Below are positions 52,692 to 61,030 of a stretch of DNA of 64,000 bases, piece after piece; position 1 is the stretch's first letter, and every line of letters begins with the position of its first letter. Source of the DNA: Candidatus Poribacteria bacterium (GTDB lineage: Bacteria > Poribacteria > WGA-4E > JAJDTR01); the NCBI GenBank assembly GCA_022827055.1, contig JAJDTR010000125.1, positions 46,114 through 110,113 on the forward strand, in the 5' to 3' direction. The notes under the pieces are model-generated. The model ran no database searches and was not told the DNA's origin. It saw only the letters and a program-made list of their open reading frames with translations. Made by a program: the position numbers and the translations under genes.

Positions 52692-54236
52692 ATGTTCACT
52701 CGACGAGAACTGCTAAAATCCCTTGGAGGTGCAGCTATGGCATCAGCGCTTGCGCCGTACTCTGCGGCGGCTGGTGGTGAGAAGCATGACAAACCGAACA
52801 TCGTTCTTATCGTCGCGGACGACATGGGATGGTCGGACGCGGGATGCTACGGCGGTGAGATAAACACACCGAATATCGACAGCTTGGCCGCCGACGGGTT
52901 GCGATTCAGCCAGTTTTACGTGAATCCCGTGTGCGCGCCCTCGCGCGCGGCGTTGATGACCGGGCTGTATCCTCGCAATCACAACGGATCAACGAGTGTG
53001 CTAACTCCGAACATGGTGACCGCAGCGCAGGCATTGCGTTCCGCGGGTTATCGGACTTCGATCAGCGGTAAGTGGAATTGCCAGCGCCAAAAACCGGACA
53101 CTCCCTTGGCGTGGGGATTCGAGGAGTTCTACGGCTTCCCCGATATGCCTTCGAACTACTTCAATCCGGCGCTTGAGGACATGAAATTCGGCGGTTTCCG
53201 CCCGCCGTTCGAGCATAACGGTGAAGAGATCTGGGAATTTCCGGACGATTTCTACGTGACCGACGCGATCAACGATCATGCGGTGGAGATGATCAAACGG
53301 TACAGCGAGGGATCGGAACCGTTCTTCGCTTATGTGGCGCATTTGGCGCCGCACAACCCCCTTCAAGCGCGTCCGGAAGATATTGAGCAATACCGCGGCA
53401 AATTCATGGGCGGCTGGGATGCGCTGCGCCGGGAGCGCCATCAACGCCAACTCGACATGGGATTGGTGCACCCGGAGTGGGGGATGCTCGATTACGGGAA
53501 CATTACCAACACCAGTCCGTGGGTTGATACGGAACACAAGGAGTGGCAGGACCTGCGGATGGCGGTTTATGCCGCCATGATCGACAGCATGGATCAGGGG
53601 ATTGGGCGCATTCTGCGCACACTCAAAGATTGTGGCGTGGATCGCAACACGATTGTGCTGTTCCTGTCTGACAACGGCGGCGATGCGGGCAACATGAGAT
53701 GGGACAGCCCGGATATCGACCCCGGCGGCGTCGATACGTACTGCGCGGTCGGTCCCGAGTGGGGAGTCATGCACAACACGCCGTTTCGCGCTGCCAAAGC
53801 AGCGGTATATGAGGGCGGCATCGCCACACCGCTCATCGTGCGTTGGCACGATACGATCCGGAACGGCGGTGCGGTCACGAACCAAGTCGGTCATGTGATG
53901 GACCTTCTTCCTACGTTCTGCGATGTCGCCGGCATCGAGTATCCCGATGAATACAACGGAGAAGAGATTATCCCCTGCGAAGGATTGAGCCTACTTCCTA
54001 TCCTTGAGGGGAAGCAGCGCGACGCATACGAATGGCTGTTCTGGGAGCATAACGACAAAAAGGCGGTACGCCACGGGGACTGGAAATTGGTGGGTAGCGG
54101 CGATCCTGCCAATTGGGAGTTGTACGATTTCGAATCCGACCGCACGGAACTGCGCAACCTGGCGGAGGAACACCCGGATCGTGTGAAGACGATGGCACAG
54201 GCATGGTCCGACTGGGCCGAGCGGACGAACGGATGA
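52692..54236 (+). CDS. Tat-exported sulfatase (arylsulfatase/formylglycine type)
   Basis: About 514 residues. ATG at 52692 places the twin-arginine motif FTRRELLK at residues 2-9 ahead of a hydrophobic stretch, so export by Tat is likely; TTG 52683 and GTG 52689 are alternatives. Metal residues lie in VADDMGWSDAG near 42; the formylglycine site C-x-P-S-R is in PVCAPSRAALMTG (Cys about 80); FLSDNGGDAG near 320 gives further ligands. The usual GKWHLG reads SISGKWNCQ near 125, so the conserved His is Asn. Sulfatases release sulfate from glycans. It follows a propeller paralogue by about 30 bases. No maturase is seen in the window. Confidence 0.92.
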   Translation: MFTRRELLKSLGGAAMASALAPYSAAAGGEKHDKPNIVLIVADDMGWSDAGCYGGEINTPNIDSLAADGLRFSQFYVNPVCAPSRAALMTGLYPRNHNGSTSVLTPNMVTAAQALRSAGYRTSISGKWNCQRQKPDTPLAWGFEEFYGFPDMPSNYFNPALEDMKFGGFRPPFEHNGEEIWEFPDDFYVTDAINDHAVEMIKRYSEGSEPFFAYVAHLAPHNPLQARPEDIEQYRGKFMGGWDALRRERHQRQLDMGLVHPEWGMLDYGNITNTSPWVDTEHKEWQDLRMAVYAAMIDSMDQGIGRILRTLKDCGVDRNTIVLFLSDNGGDAGNMRWDSPDIDPGGVDTYCAVGPEWGVMHNTPFRAAKAAVYEGGIATPLIVRWHDTIRNGGAVTNQVGHVMDLLPTFCDVAGIEYPDEYNGEEIIPCEGLSLLPILEGKQRDAYEWLFWEHNDKKAVRHGDWKLVGSGDPANWELYDFESDRTELRNLAEEHPDRVKTMAQAWSDWAERTNG

Positions 54237-54290
54237 AAAATCAGTTTAACCGAAAGTTGGTAGGTAACGGTCAGCGCTGTCGTTGATTCG

Positions 54291-54605
54291 CTATGACGGG
54301 TTATCCCGTGCTTCTATCGAAAATCTGAACCCTAATCCATGCAATATCTTGCCCATTGTATTGAGTTGCGGGTTCCCGTTCTCGGAAAGAGCCCTATACA
54401 ATCCCTCACGGGTTAGGTCGACACGATTAGCCAACTTTGACATGCCTCCCTGCGCTTCTGCCACATCACGCACCGCGAGAAGAAACGCCTCAATATCGTC
54501 GTCTTTCTCATAATTCTCAAGTGCAACCGAAAGGTATATCTTTGCGTCCTCCGGATCTCGCAATTGCTCAATATGTAAGTCTTTGAATCGTCTATAGTGA
54601 CTCAT
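54291..54605 (-). CDS. HigA-like XRE antitoxin (addiction-module antidote)
   Basis: A 104-residue protein matching the probable addiction-module antidote type that partners HigB/RelE-like toxins: DLHIEQLRDPEDAKIYLSVA, ALENYEKDDDIEAFLLAVRD, then an XRE helix-turn-helix (GGMSKLANRVDLTREGLYRA near 53-72, LSENGNPQLNTMGKILHGLG near 73-92). It normally binds the toxin and represses the operon. The toxin gene upstream is reduced to its 3' end, so this is an orphan antitoxin, perhaps kept for protection against related toxins. It is convergent with the sulfatase gene, 54 bases apart. Confidence 0.88.
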   Translation of the reverse strand: MSHYRRFKDLHIEQLRDPEDAKIYLSVALENYEKDDDIEAFLLAVRDVAEAQGGMSKLANRVDLTREGLYRALSENGNPQLNTMGKILHGLGFRFSIEARDNPS

Positions 54606-54705
54606 GTTCCAACTCCCTCGCGCGATGTACTTTCCAGTCCGTTTTCGCCTTTTCTATGTCTTGGATTTGTGAGGTCTTATCGCCTCCTCGCAACAGTACA
54701 ATAAA
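54592..54705 (-). pseudogene. 3' remnant of HigB/RelE-like toxin gene
   Basis: On the minus strand, codons from 54705 to the TAG at 54592 read FIVLLRGGDKTSQIQDIEKA then KTDWKVHRARELEHESL. This is the C-terminus of the toxin family that precedes such antitoxins (typical LLLCGGDK..Q..DI..AK pattern). The stop overlaps the antitoxin start by 14 bases, as in intact operons. Upstream, from about 54706, the sequence becomes the modular repeat and the frame meets a TGA. The N-terminal two thirds, with any start codon, is missing. Confidence 0.8.
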
Positions 54706-54810
54706 GATTCCATAGGAAATCCTACTCGTTACCCTCTCAGTTCATCGATCCCTGTTCGTTCCCTTCATCCCACCCCAAAAAGCAATAGTCCGAGTGATAA
54801 AAAGGCTCTT
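54706..54810. repeat. Diverged modular repeat replacing toxin 5' end
   Basis: On the minus strand GGGATCGATGAACTGAGAGG followed by GTAACGAGTAGGATTTCC matches the modular repeat. It joins the toxin remnant directly. Confidence 0.65.
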
Positions 54811-55941
54811 TTATACAAATACACGTGGCAGCAAGGGATTTATGCGGGTGACTATCTCGTAAACAACCGTATCAATCTTTTCCGCCAGTTCTTCGGCGGT
54901 AATCTCTTCCTCGCCAGCTTTCCCGAGGAGCACCACCTCATCGCCAACACGCGCACCCGGAACGCCTGACACGTTTATAACGGTTTGGTTCATACACACA
55001 CGCCCCGCGACGGGGCAGCGTTTCCCGCGAACTAGCACGTCGGCTTTGTTTGATAACCCCCGGTCATACCCGTCGAAATGACCTATCGGCAGAATCGCCA
55101 AGGTTTCATCACCCTTTGTGCGATAAATTCCGCCGTAACTCACAAGTGACCCTTCGGGCACGCGTTTGACCTGCATGACGCGGGTTTTCCACGCGAGAAC
55201 CGGTTGAAGTGAAAACTCGGGAACCCGCACCTCCATCTGCTGCCGGCAGTAGCCCGAGGGGTACAATCCGTAAAGCAAGATTCCGATGCGGCACGCATTG
55301 CCGAGTAGATTCTCCCGCATACTGCCCGCCGAGTTGTACAGGTGACGCAGGGGTATTGAACTACCGCGCTCACTCAATCGGTTTAGTAGGGTTCTAAAAC
55401 GCGATTCTTGTGTATCCGTAAAACCGCTCTCCTCATCCGCTGTCCCGAGATGCGAAAATACCCCTTGAACGATTATCGCCGGTGTTTTTCGCGTTGCTTC
55501 GAAAAACTCGAGCGCCTCGGATTCAAGCACCCCGAACCTTCTCATGCCGGTATCCACTTTGATATGAATCCGCGCGGTACGATTCATCTCGGCGGCGGTA
55601 GCTTGCAGTGCATTCAGCATCTCTAGGTTATATATCGAAAGTTCGAATTCCTTTTCTACCGCCTCCTTGAGCAAGGTTTCATTCCGGCAATCCCAATTGC
55701 CCATTATCAGCAGTTTCTGATTGATTCCGTTCCCCCGCAGCGCCAACCCGTCCTCAATTGTTGAGACTGCCATATAAGCAACGCGATCCTTGATCACCTC
55801 CGCCACGCCGGACATGCCGTGACCGTACGCATTCGCTTTGATGACGGCTATGAGCGTAAATCCGGGGGGAAGAATCGCTTTGAGCTGGTCGAGGTTGTGT
55901 TTGAGGGCTTTCTTGGAAATTTCAACTCTGGTGAGCGGCAT
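54811..55941 (-). CDS. alr: Alanine racemase
   Basis: A 376-residue PLP enzyme that makes D-alanine for peptidoglycan. The PLP lysine is Lys35 in LIAVIKANAYGHG; the second-domain catalytic Tyr lies in VSYGGIYRT near 269; RIGILLYGLYPSG near 220 and GRVCMNQTVINVS near 315 are family segments, and ARVGDEVVLLG closes the C-terminal barrel. Length is normal. Start ATG at 55941 gives MPLTRVEISKKALKHN, the usual N-terminus. It appears as a single gene, bounded by repeats and a YhcH-like gene. It is the one clear housekeeping enzyme in the window. Confidence 0.95.
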   Translation of the reverse strand: MPLTRVEISKKALKHNLDQLKAILPPGFTLIAVIKANAYGHGMSGVAEVIKDRVAYMAVSTIEDGLALRGNGINQKLLIMGNWDCRNETLLKEAVEKEFELSIYNLEMLNALQATAAEMNRTARIHIKVDTGMRRFGVLESEALEFFEATRKTPAIIVQGVFSHLGTADEESGFTDTQESRFRTLLNRLSERGSSIPLRHLYNSAGSMRENLLGNACRIGILLYGLYPSGYCRQQMEVRVPEFSLQPVLAWKTRVMQVKRVPEGSLVSYGGIYRTKGDETLAILPIGHFDGYDRGLSNKADVLVRGKRCPVAGRVCMNQTVINVSGVPGARVGDEVVLLGKAGEEEITAEELAEKIDTVVYEIVTRINPLLPRVFV

Positions 55942-56085
55942 TTGTCTCTATTGCGAGGTGGAAAAAGGTGGGTAGGTGACGGGACGGTAGAATTAGAATA
56001 TGATGTTTCCCGTCAATGCGCGAGGAGGGGCGAGAGAATCTCGCCCCTATGACATTTGGAATCCGGCGAGGCAGCGTCGACTCCA

Positions 56086-56544
56086 CTATTCAGTCCAGTC
56101 TACGGCGACTTTGACGACGACTTTGTGAACCACTTCGTCCGTCCCCATCGGCGCGTGCACGTCTTCCGGGAAGAAGATAACAAAATAGCCTGCGGGCACC
56201 GTCGTCCATCTCGAGGGTGGATTTGCGTACAACGTGGCATCGGATTCAGGCATGTATCCGTTTTCATCCGGATCACAGACCGCAAGATCTTCCCAAGCGA
56301 TGTCATCATAGCCCGCGACCGTAAACTGTATGTCGATGAACTGCCGGTGCGATTCAAATTTCGCCGCGGCTTTTCCTTTCCCTATGTCCCTCATCGCCAT
56401 GGCGTGCAACTGTTCACCGGCGATTTCGTTTCTGCCGAAAGGAAGTTCGGCGAGGTCTCCGCGATTCAAAAACTGAAAGGCAGCCTCAAAGCCGGGGTGC
56501 AGAGGAAAGTATCGGGATGCGTTCTCAAGACTGTCCAATATCAT
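56086..56544 (-). CDS. YhcH/YjgK/YiaL (DUF386) family cupin-like protein
   Basis: A 152-residue protein starting at 56544 behind CGAAGGAGC. It has the family's pattern: GRNEIAGEQLHAMAMRD near 37-53, then KFESHRQFIDIQFTVAGYDD near 62-81 and AGYFVIFFPEDVHAPMG near 118-134, ending with KVVVKVAV. Members bind a metal in a beta-barrel and occur in sialic-acid and sugar-catabolic operons, where they may act as anomerases or isomerases; the precise reaction is unsettled. The neighbouring sialidase-like and oxidoreductase genes fit a sugar role. Confidence 0.88.
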   Translation of the reverse strand: MILDSLENASRYFPLHPGFEAAFQFLNRGDLAELPFGRNEIAGEQLHAMAMRDIGKGKAAAKFESHRQFIDIQFTVAGYDDIAWEDLAVCDPDENGYMPESDATLYANPPSRWTTVPAGYFVIFFPEDVHAPMGTDEVVHKVVVKVAVDWTE

Positions 56545-57004
56545 GTGATGCTCCTTCGGTAGTAGTTTTCACGGTTAGTAATCCTGATTCGTCGTTCGCG
56601 ATTCTACTATCTTTTAAAATCTCGGTCAACAGAAAACGGAATCCCTCGGTCAAACAACGGTAGGAGCGACCTCCCGGTCTCGACTCGCCGCCCCGGCATC
56701 CATCAACCGACCCCTGTAGGAGCGATCTCCAGGTCGCGATTCCCCGCTCCAGCGGAGCGGCATGTCAATAGAAACCGACAGCATTCGTTTATGCACTCCA
56801 GAGGAGTGCAATGTCAATAGAACTGCAATGCACACAATCTTCTCTTCTCCCTGTAGGAGCGATCTCCGAATTGCGACGGTAGCAGGAAAGCGAGAGTGAC
56901 GGGCTATTCGCGCACCCAATTCGCTCCTTCTGGCGAATCGCGACCTGGAGGTCGCTCCTACAAGGGTGCGTTTCACGGCGTTCAATCCAACCTACGCGTT
57001 GTCA
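56545..57004. repeat. Intergenic REP-like hairpin cluster
   Basis: A 460-base gap of palindromes: GTAGGAGCGATCTCCAGGTC near 56716 and its inverse near 56930, CCGCTCCAGCGGAGCGG at 56744-56760 and GCACTCCAGAGGAGTGC at 56793-56809, each followed by ATGTCAATAGAA-type phrases. No gene is supported. Confidence 0.8.
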
Positions 57005-58390
57005 TCATCGTATCTGGAATGCGTACAGTTTCGCGTTACGAAGCTGAAATCTTAGGCGAATCTTCGCCCCCCGGAGCTGGCCCAAATCTCGGTTTTCCGC
57101 CCATTTTACGGGGGCGTCGGTGACCGTGCCGCCAATACGCTCGCCAACAGCGTGCTGTTCTCCCGCTTCATCCAAAATCTCCACGCGCACCGATCCGCCA
57201 TCCCGCACATCGGCGGTAATGCCAACGGACTCCCCGTCAAAGGCTAAAGCCTCGGTTGTAACGAGAGCTTCTGTCCCCTCCGAGACGGGTTCGTACCCCG
57301 CCCAGCCATCGGGTCGCAGCGTCGCAAGCGCGAGGTATCCTTTGCGCCAGTCGAAGAAGTACCAGTCGCAGGCGCCGTAGTATATTCGGATTTCGTCGTC
57401 GTTGAATATCGGTGCTGAGGCGAAGACGGTTCCCCAGTCATACGGCATCTCGCCGAAACGTGCCGCGCCTGCGGGAGTGTTCCCGATAAGCGGCGTTCCT
57501 TCCTGTATACGGTACCACGCTTCGGTATCGGGACTCCATGCCAACTCGACGTCCTGCTTCACACCGGCGGCGGAATCTTTCGGATCTTCGGGATACGTCA
57601 TCATCCCCAACAGTCCGATATAGATGCCGTGTGTCGGAAACACAATCATATCGTGCGCTTGAAGACGCGAGTTGGGCCCCACGAGAACCGTTTTATCTTT
57701 CGTCCACTTCACAAAATCGGTAGACTCGCCCCGGGTGACCAGCCGCGTTCCATTCGCATGTTGACGCGTGAAGCCCACATATTTGCCCAAACTTGGCGCC
57801 CAGCAGGCATTGGCGTGGGTGCCGTGCGCCTCAATCTCGGGAATAGGGATAGGCTCGCTCCAACGCAACCCGTCCGCCGAAAACAGCACCTCCATCTGCG
57901 GGCTGCCGCAATGGAACATTTTGTATCGTTTCGCCGCATCGGTCTCGCGATAGTCCTTGAAGACGCCGGCGCCGTGAATCTCGCGCACGAGGAGGTTGTT
58001 GCGCTTGTTCCCGTCGAATTCCACCAGCCCGAGATCGGGTTTGTCCCACCGGATGCCGTCGGTCGAGACGGCGTAGCAAAGCCCCATCTCCCGATGGTCG
58101 GGCTTGATATCCGAGTAGTCGAGCGAATCCGGATTTCGCTTCTCCTGCGGTGTGCTGGTCACCCGTTCATCGATAATGAACGGATTGTACCAACACTTGT
58201 AGATTTCGTTGTCTTCATCATAGATGACGTTGGCGTACACATTGTCGTAACGGGGTTCCCACGGTTTGTTCTCGGCGAATAGCGGGTTCTGAGGGTGTTT
58301 GGATACCTCGCCAACGGTGAGTTTTGCGTTCACCGTCTCGTCAATGATGCGAGAGTCCAGCACGAGGTGCCGCGTTTGTTCGGTGTTCAT
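57005..58390 (-). CDS. GH32/43-like propeller protein, paralogue 5 (no signal peptide)
   Basis: A 461-residue member of the same family, starting at 58390 behind TGGAGCAGG. It lacks a signal peptide and the LFVDD motif; the equivalent start is HLVLDSRIIDETVNAKLTVG. Blades show YKCWYNPF near 65, VSTDGIRWDKPDLGLVEFDG near 107, FSADGLRWSEPIPIPEIEAH near 168 and AWSPDTEAWYRIQEGTPLIG near 285. The C-terminal sandwich ends IRLRFQLRNAKLYAFQIR. It should be cytoplasmic, in contrast to the secreted paralogues. It lies downstream of an oxidoreductase gene by about 100 bases. Confidence 0.78.
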   Translation of the reverse strand: MNTEQTRHLVLDSRIIDETVNAKLTVGEVSKHPQNPLFAENKPWEPRYDNVYANVIYDEDNEIYKCWYNPFIIDERVTSTPQEKRNPDSLDYSDIKPDHREMGLCYAVSTDGIRWDKPDLGLVEFDGNKRNNLLVREIHGAGVFKDYRETDAAKRYKMFHCGSPQMEVLFSADGLRWSEPIPIPEIEAHGTHANACWAPSLGKYVGFTRQHANGTRLVTRGESTDFVKWTKDKTVLVGPNSRLQAHDMIVFPTHGIYIGLLGMMTYPEDPKDSAAGVKQDVELAWSPDTEAWYRIQEGTPLIGNTPAGAARFGEMPYDWGTVFASAPIFNDDEIRIYYGACDWYFFDWRKGYLALATLRPDGWAGYEPVSEGTEALVTTEALAFDGESVGITADVRDGGSVRVEILDEAGEQHAVGERIGGTVTDAPVKWAENRDLGQLRGAKIRLRFQLRNAKLYAFQIR

Positions 58391-58489
58391 AGTCCTGCTC
58401 CATTTTTTTGAAATGCATTAGTCTCTTTGCTTTGCAATTTGGAAGATATCATATAGTCAATTCCATGGAATCTCCGAGCGGCTTTGCGT

Positions 58490-59581
58490 TTAATTCTCCG
58501 ATCCCGCCAACTCGTTGAAGAAAGTTTCCAGGTCGGGAGATTCGCGCAGCGGGAGGATGACCTTCCGCTTTTTCCACGACGACACGTAGCCCGCGTTGGA
58601 TATTTCTGTCGCTTTTCTCCCATCCTCTCCGGTTATCATCGGCGTCTTTCCATTGACGATACAGTCGCAGAAGTGCTCCATCTCCTTCAGAAAGTGGTTG
58701 GTGCGTGTCAGCGTGTCGTCGATGTTGTCCAGAATCTTGGGCGTGACATCTTCGACCATGCGCTCGCGCCGGTAAAGTTTCATGTCAAACGGCAGCGGCG
58801 AGGTGTAGCTCCATAAACCTTCAACGCGCATCTGGAGCGTGGCTTCCGTGCCGAAGATGGTGTACTCCTCCAGCAACGGTTTATGAAACACCAGCGAGAC
58901 GGAGTGAACGCTCACCTGCCCGTCGACATGCCGCAGCGTCATCACCGATTGATCGTCGACCTCTCTGCCCTTCCACCCGATAGACACCTCGGCGCTCACG
59001 GTTTCTACCTCCCCCAGCCACCATCGGGACAAGTCTATGGTGTGGCTGCCATACCCCAGACACGCAAGCCCCAATGTGCGATGCTTCATGTAGGCGGCAT
59101 CCGTGCCTTGGGCATAGGTGTCCCACTGTGTGCGGACTTGGGCAATCTCCCCCAGCGTCCCGTCCTTGATCAGCCGGTCCGCCAATTGAAAGCACCAGTT
59201 GAACCGCTTCATGTGCGCCGGCATCAGGATAACACGGTTCCGCTCGCAGGCGTCTATCATACGGTCGCACTCATTGATTGTCCGCGCCATCGGTTTCTCG
59301 CAGAGCACGTGCTTGCCCGCCTCGGCAATCTTGACGACATGCTCGGCGTGAAGATAATGAGGCGTGGCAACAATCACGCCGTCTATGTCCGCATCGAGCA
59401 GCATCTCGTCAATATCGGTATAGGCGCGCTTTGCGCCGTAGACGTCGCGCGCTTTTTCGGCTTTTTCCTTCACGATGTCGGCAGCCGCGATAAACTCGCC
59501 GTTATCCAAGTATCTGAACATCGGCATGTACATCGCCACCGATTGCTCGCAACCCAGAATCGCTATGCCCGCTCTTGCCAT
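58490..59581 (-). CDS. Gfo/Idh/MocA-family oxidoreductase
   Basis: A 363-residue protein with a slightly altered nucleotide loop, GIAILGCEQSVAMYMPMFRY, and a normal EKP motif in HVLCEKPMARTINECDR near 91-107. The C-terminal domain includes LGLACLGYGSHTIDLSRWWL near 169-188, with the His expected near the active site. It probably interconverts sugar alcohols and ketosugars with NAD(P). It is upstream of propeller paralogue 5 and may form a unit with it. No strong ribosome site precedes the ATG at 59581. Confidence 0.88.
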   Translation of the reverse strand: MARAGIAILGCEQSVAMYMPMFRYLDNGEFIAAADIVKEKAEKARDVYGAKRAYTDIDEMLLDADIDGVIVATPHYLHAEHVVKIAEAGKHVLCEKPMARTINECDRMIDACERNRVILMPAHMKRFNWCFQLADRLIKDGTLGEIAQVRTQWDTYAQGTDAAYMKHRTLGLACLGYGSHTIDLSRWWLGEVETVSAEVSIGWKGREVDDQSVMTLRHVDGQVSVHSVSLVFHKPLLEEYTIFGTEATLQMRVEGLWSYTSPLPFDMKLYRRERMVEDVTPKILDNIDDTLTRTNHFLKEMEHFCDCIVNGKTPMITGEDGRKATEISNAGYVSSWKKRKVILPLRESPDLETFFNELAGSEN

Positions 59582-59815
59582 TTCTCTCGCCTCCCGGACG
59601 GGATTTCCAACAGCGTATCGTTTTATGAACTATGCAGGATTCAGCCCGTTTATCTTGATGCTTCAGGGCAAATTCCGTCCTGATTATAACCGCTTGACGG
59701 GCTGGAAATCTATGTTAATCGGGTGTTGAAGTTGAATGGGGCTAATGATGCGGATAGACGGGCAGGGGAGTGGAAGTATGGAAGAGGAAGGTTGGAAGAA
59801 TTAGTGGATAGAAAA
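59582..59815. other. Intergenic stretch, nothing recognised
   Basis: This 234-base gap holds no clear repeat or gene. The part next to 59581 should include the oxidoreductase promoter. Confidence 0.4.
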
Positions 59816-60604
59816 TCATCTTCGGGGCGCGTTCTTTATTTCTCCCCACGTTGTTGCTAGACGCGCTTCAGGGCTAACGCTTCGCGGGCTGCCGATATTT
59901 GGAATCTCTGGTCCTGTGATCATCACGTCATCAAGATGAACGACTGACCCGAAACCTATCAGAAACATCACCGTCCCCGGCACCGCAGTGTCATCTTCGT
60001 ATTGGGTAACGAAATTGTCGTCGACATGAAACTCGAAATACTGTTCCTCCGCCACGATTTTGATTGGAATCCAACGGTTGAGTTTTAGTGGACGTCGGAG
60101 ATGCCTGGGTCGCAAGGTTTGACGGTGAATTGTCCCCTCAAGTTCCCCTGTTTCGGGGTCGGACTTCGCATCTGGTGGGATGGTATCAACCTGTATATGC
60201 TGATTCCTCAGAATAATCAACATTCTCTGCTCAGCCATCACATTGAAAAGTCCCATACTTCTTCGGACACCGACACTGAATAATCCGAGCGCGTTCTCCG
60301 CTGCTTTTGCAAACCTGATACGACAGGTCAATGTATAAGAATTCCAATCCTCCGAATTATCTAATCTTAGTTCCAAACCCAGTTGTTTGATGAATTCAGT
60401 CCCTTCGGGCAGTTCATCTTCTTCAACCGTTGTGTTTATGACCAAATAATCATTTTTGAACGCTAACGGGACTGGAAACCCGAGTGGGTACCAGACATGC
60501 CACCCGTCAAGATTTCTATCATGAAAATCGTCCAGAAACGTACCGGAATGCGATACGCTTAATGGCGACATAGCGATGAGCAAAGCTATCGGTAACCATT
60601 TCAT
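59816..60604 (-). CDS. Secreted concanavalin-like protein with RLATTWGEIK tail
   Basis: About 262 residues, starting at 60604 behind TAAGGAGGGAA. MKWLPIALLIAMSPLSVSHS is the signal peptide. The mature part resembles the DUF1080/LamG-type jelly-roll: TFLDDFHDRNLDGWHVWYPL near 22-41, NSYTLTCRIRFAKAAENALG near 95-114 and NRWIPIKIVAEEQYFEFHVD near 183-202. The C-terminus, EARLATTWGEIKNAPRR, is the fourth example of the shared tail. Function is unknown; glycan binding is inferred from the fold. Confidence 0.82.
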   Translation of the reverse strand: MKWLPIALLIAMSPLSVSHSGTFLDDFHDRNLDGWHVWYPLGFPVPLAFKNDYLVINTTVEEDELPEGTEFIKQLGLELRLDNSEDWNSYTLTCRIRFAKAAENALGLFSVGVRRSMGLFNVMAEQRMLIILRNQHIQVDTIPPDAKSDPETGELEGTIHRQTLRPRHLRRPLKLNRWIPIKIVAEEQYFEFHVDDNFVTQYEDDTAVPGTVMFLIGFGSVVHLDDVMITGPEIPNIGSPRSVSPEARLATTWGEIKNAPRR

Positions 60605-61030
60605 CGGAATTCCCTCCTTAAAAGAAAAGAAAAGGAAACTGTTTAGTCCATTGATTTCTTGCAGAAAATGCAAAGCAATCGCTTTATTCCACAGTCGAAG
60701 GTGAGTCCGTCCATGTACCCAATTATGAGGGACACACCCAGTGGGAGGGGATCAACTGAGCGGATAGCGAAGGATCAAGCGAATGGATAATGAGCGCGAT
60801 AGCTAATCCTGATAGAGGTTCCCCTTCCCCCGATTTCCCGCGTTCACAATAAATCAACGCGTTTAATAATTACGCAACGGAAACCGATTACGCTAAGGCA
60901 TCCCTCCCACATCGGGGCAAGATGCCCCTCCCACACATAATCAAGGGATGCCCCCTGCCGCTGGTCAAATACGATAACCGCCCTTTCAAGAAGGAAGTCA
61001 AGCCGTGTTTTCTATCCTACGCGCCGAATA
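60605..61030. repeat. Intergenic region with modular repeat and hairpin
   Basis: A 426-base gap. Modular units (GATCAACTGAGCGGATAGCG near 60749 and GATCAAGCGAATGGATAATG near 60774) are followed by GGGGCAAGATGCCCC near 60914, also seen inside the longer palindrome near 21305. The first 80 bases probably hold the promoter of the minus-strand gene. Confidence 0.7.
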
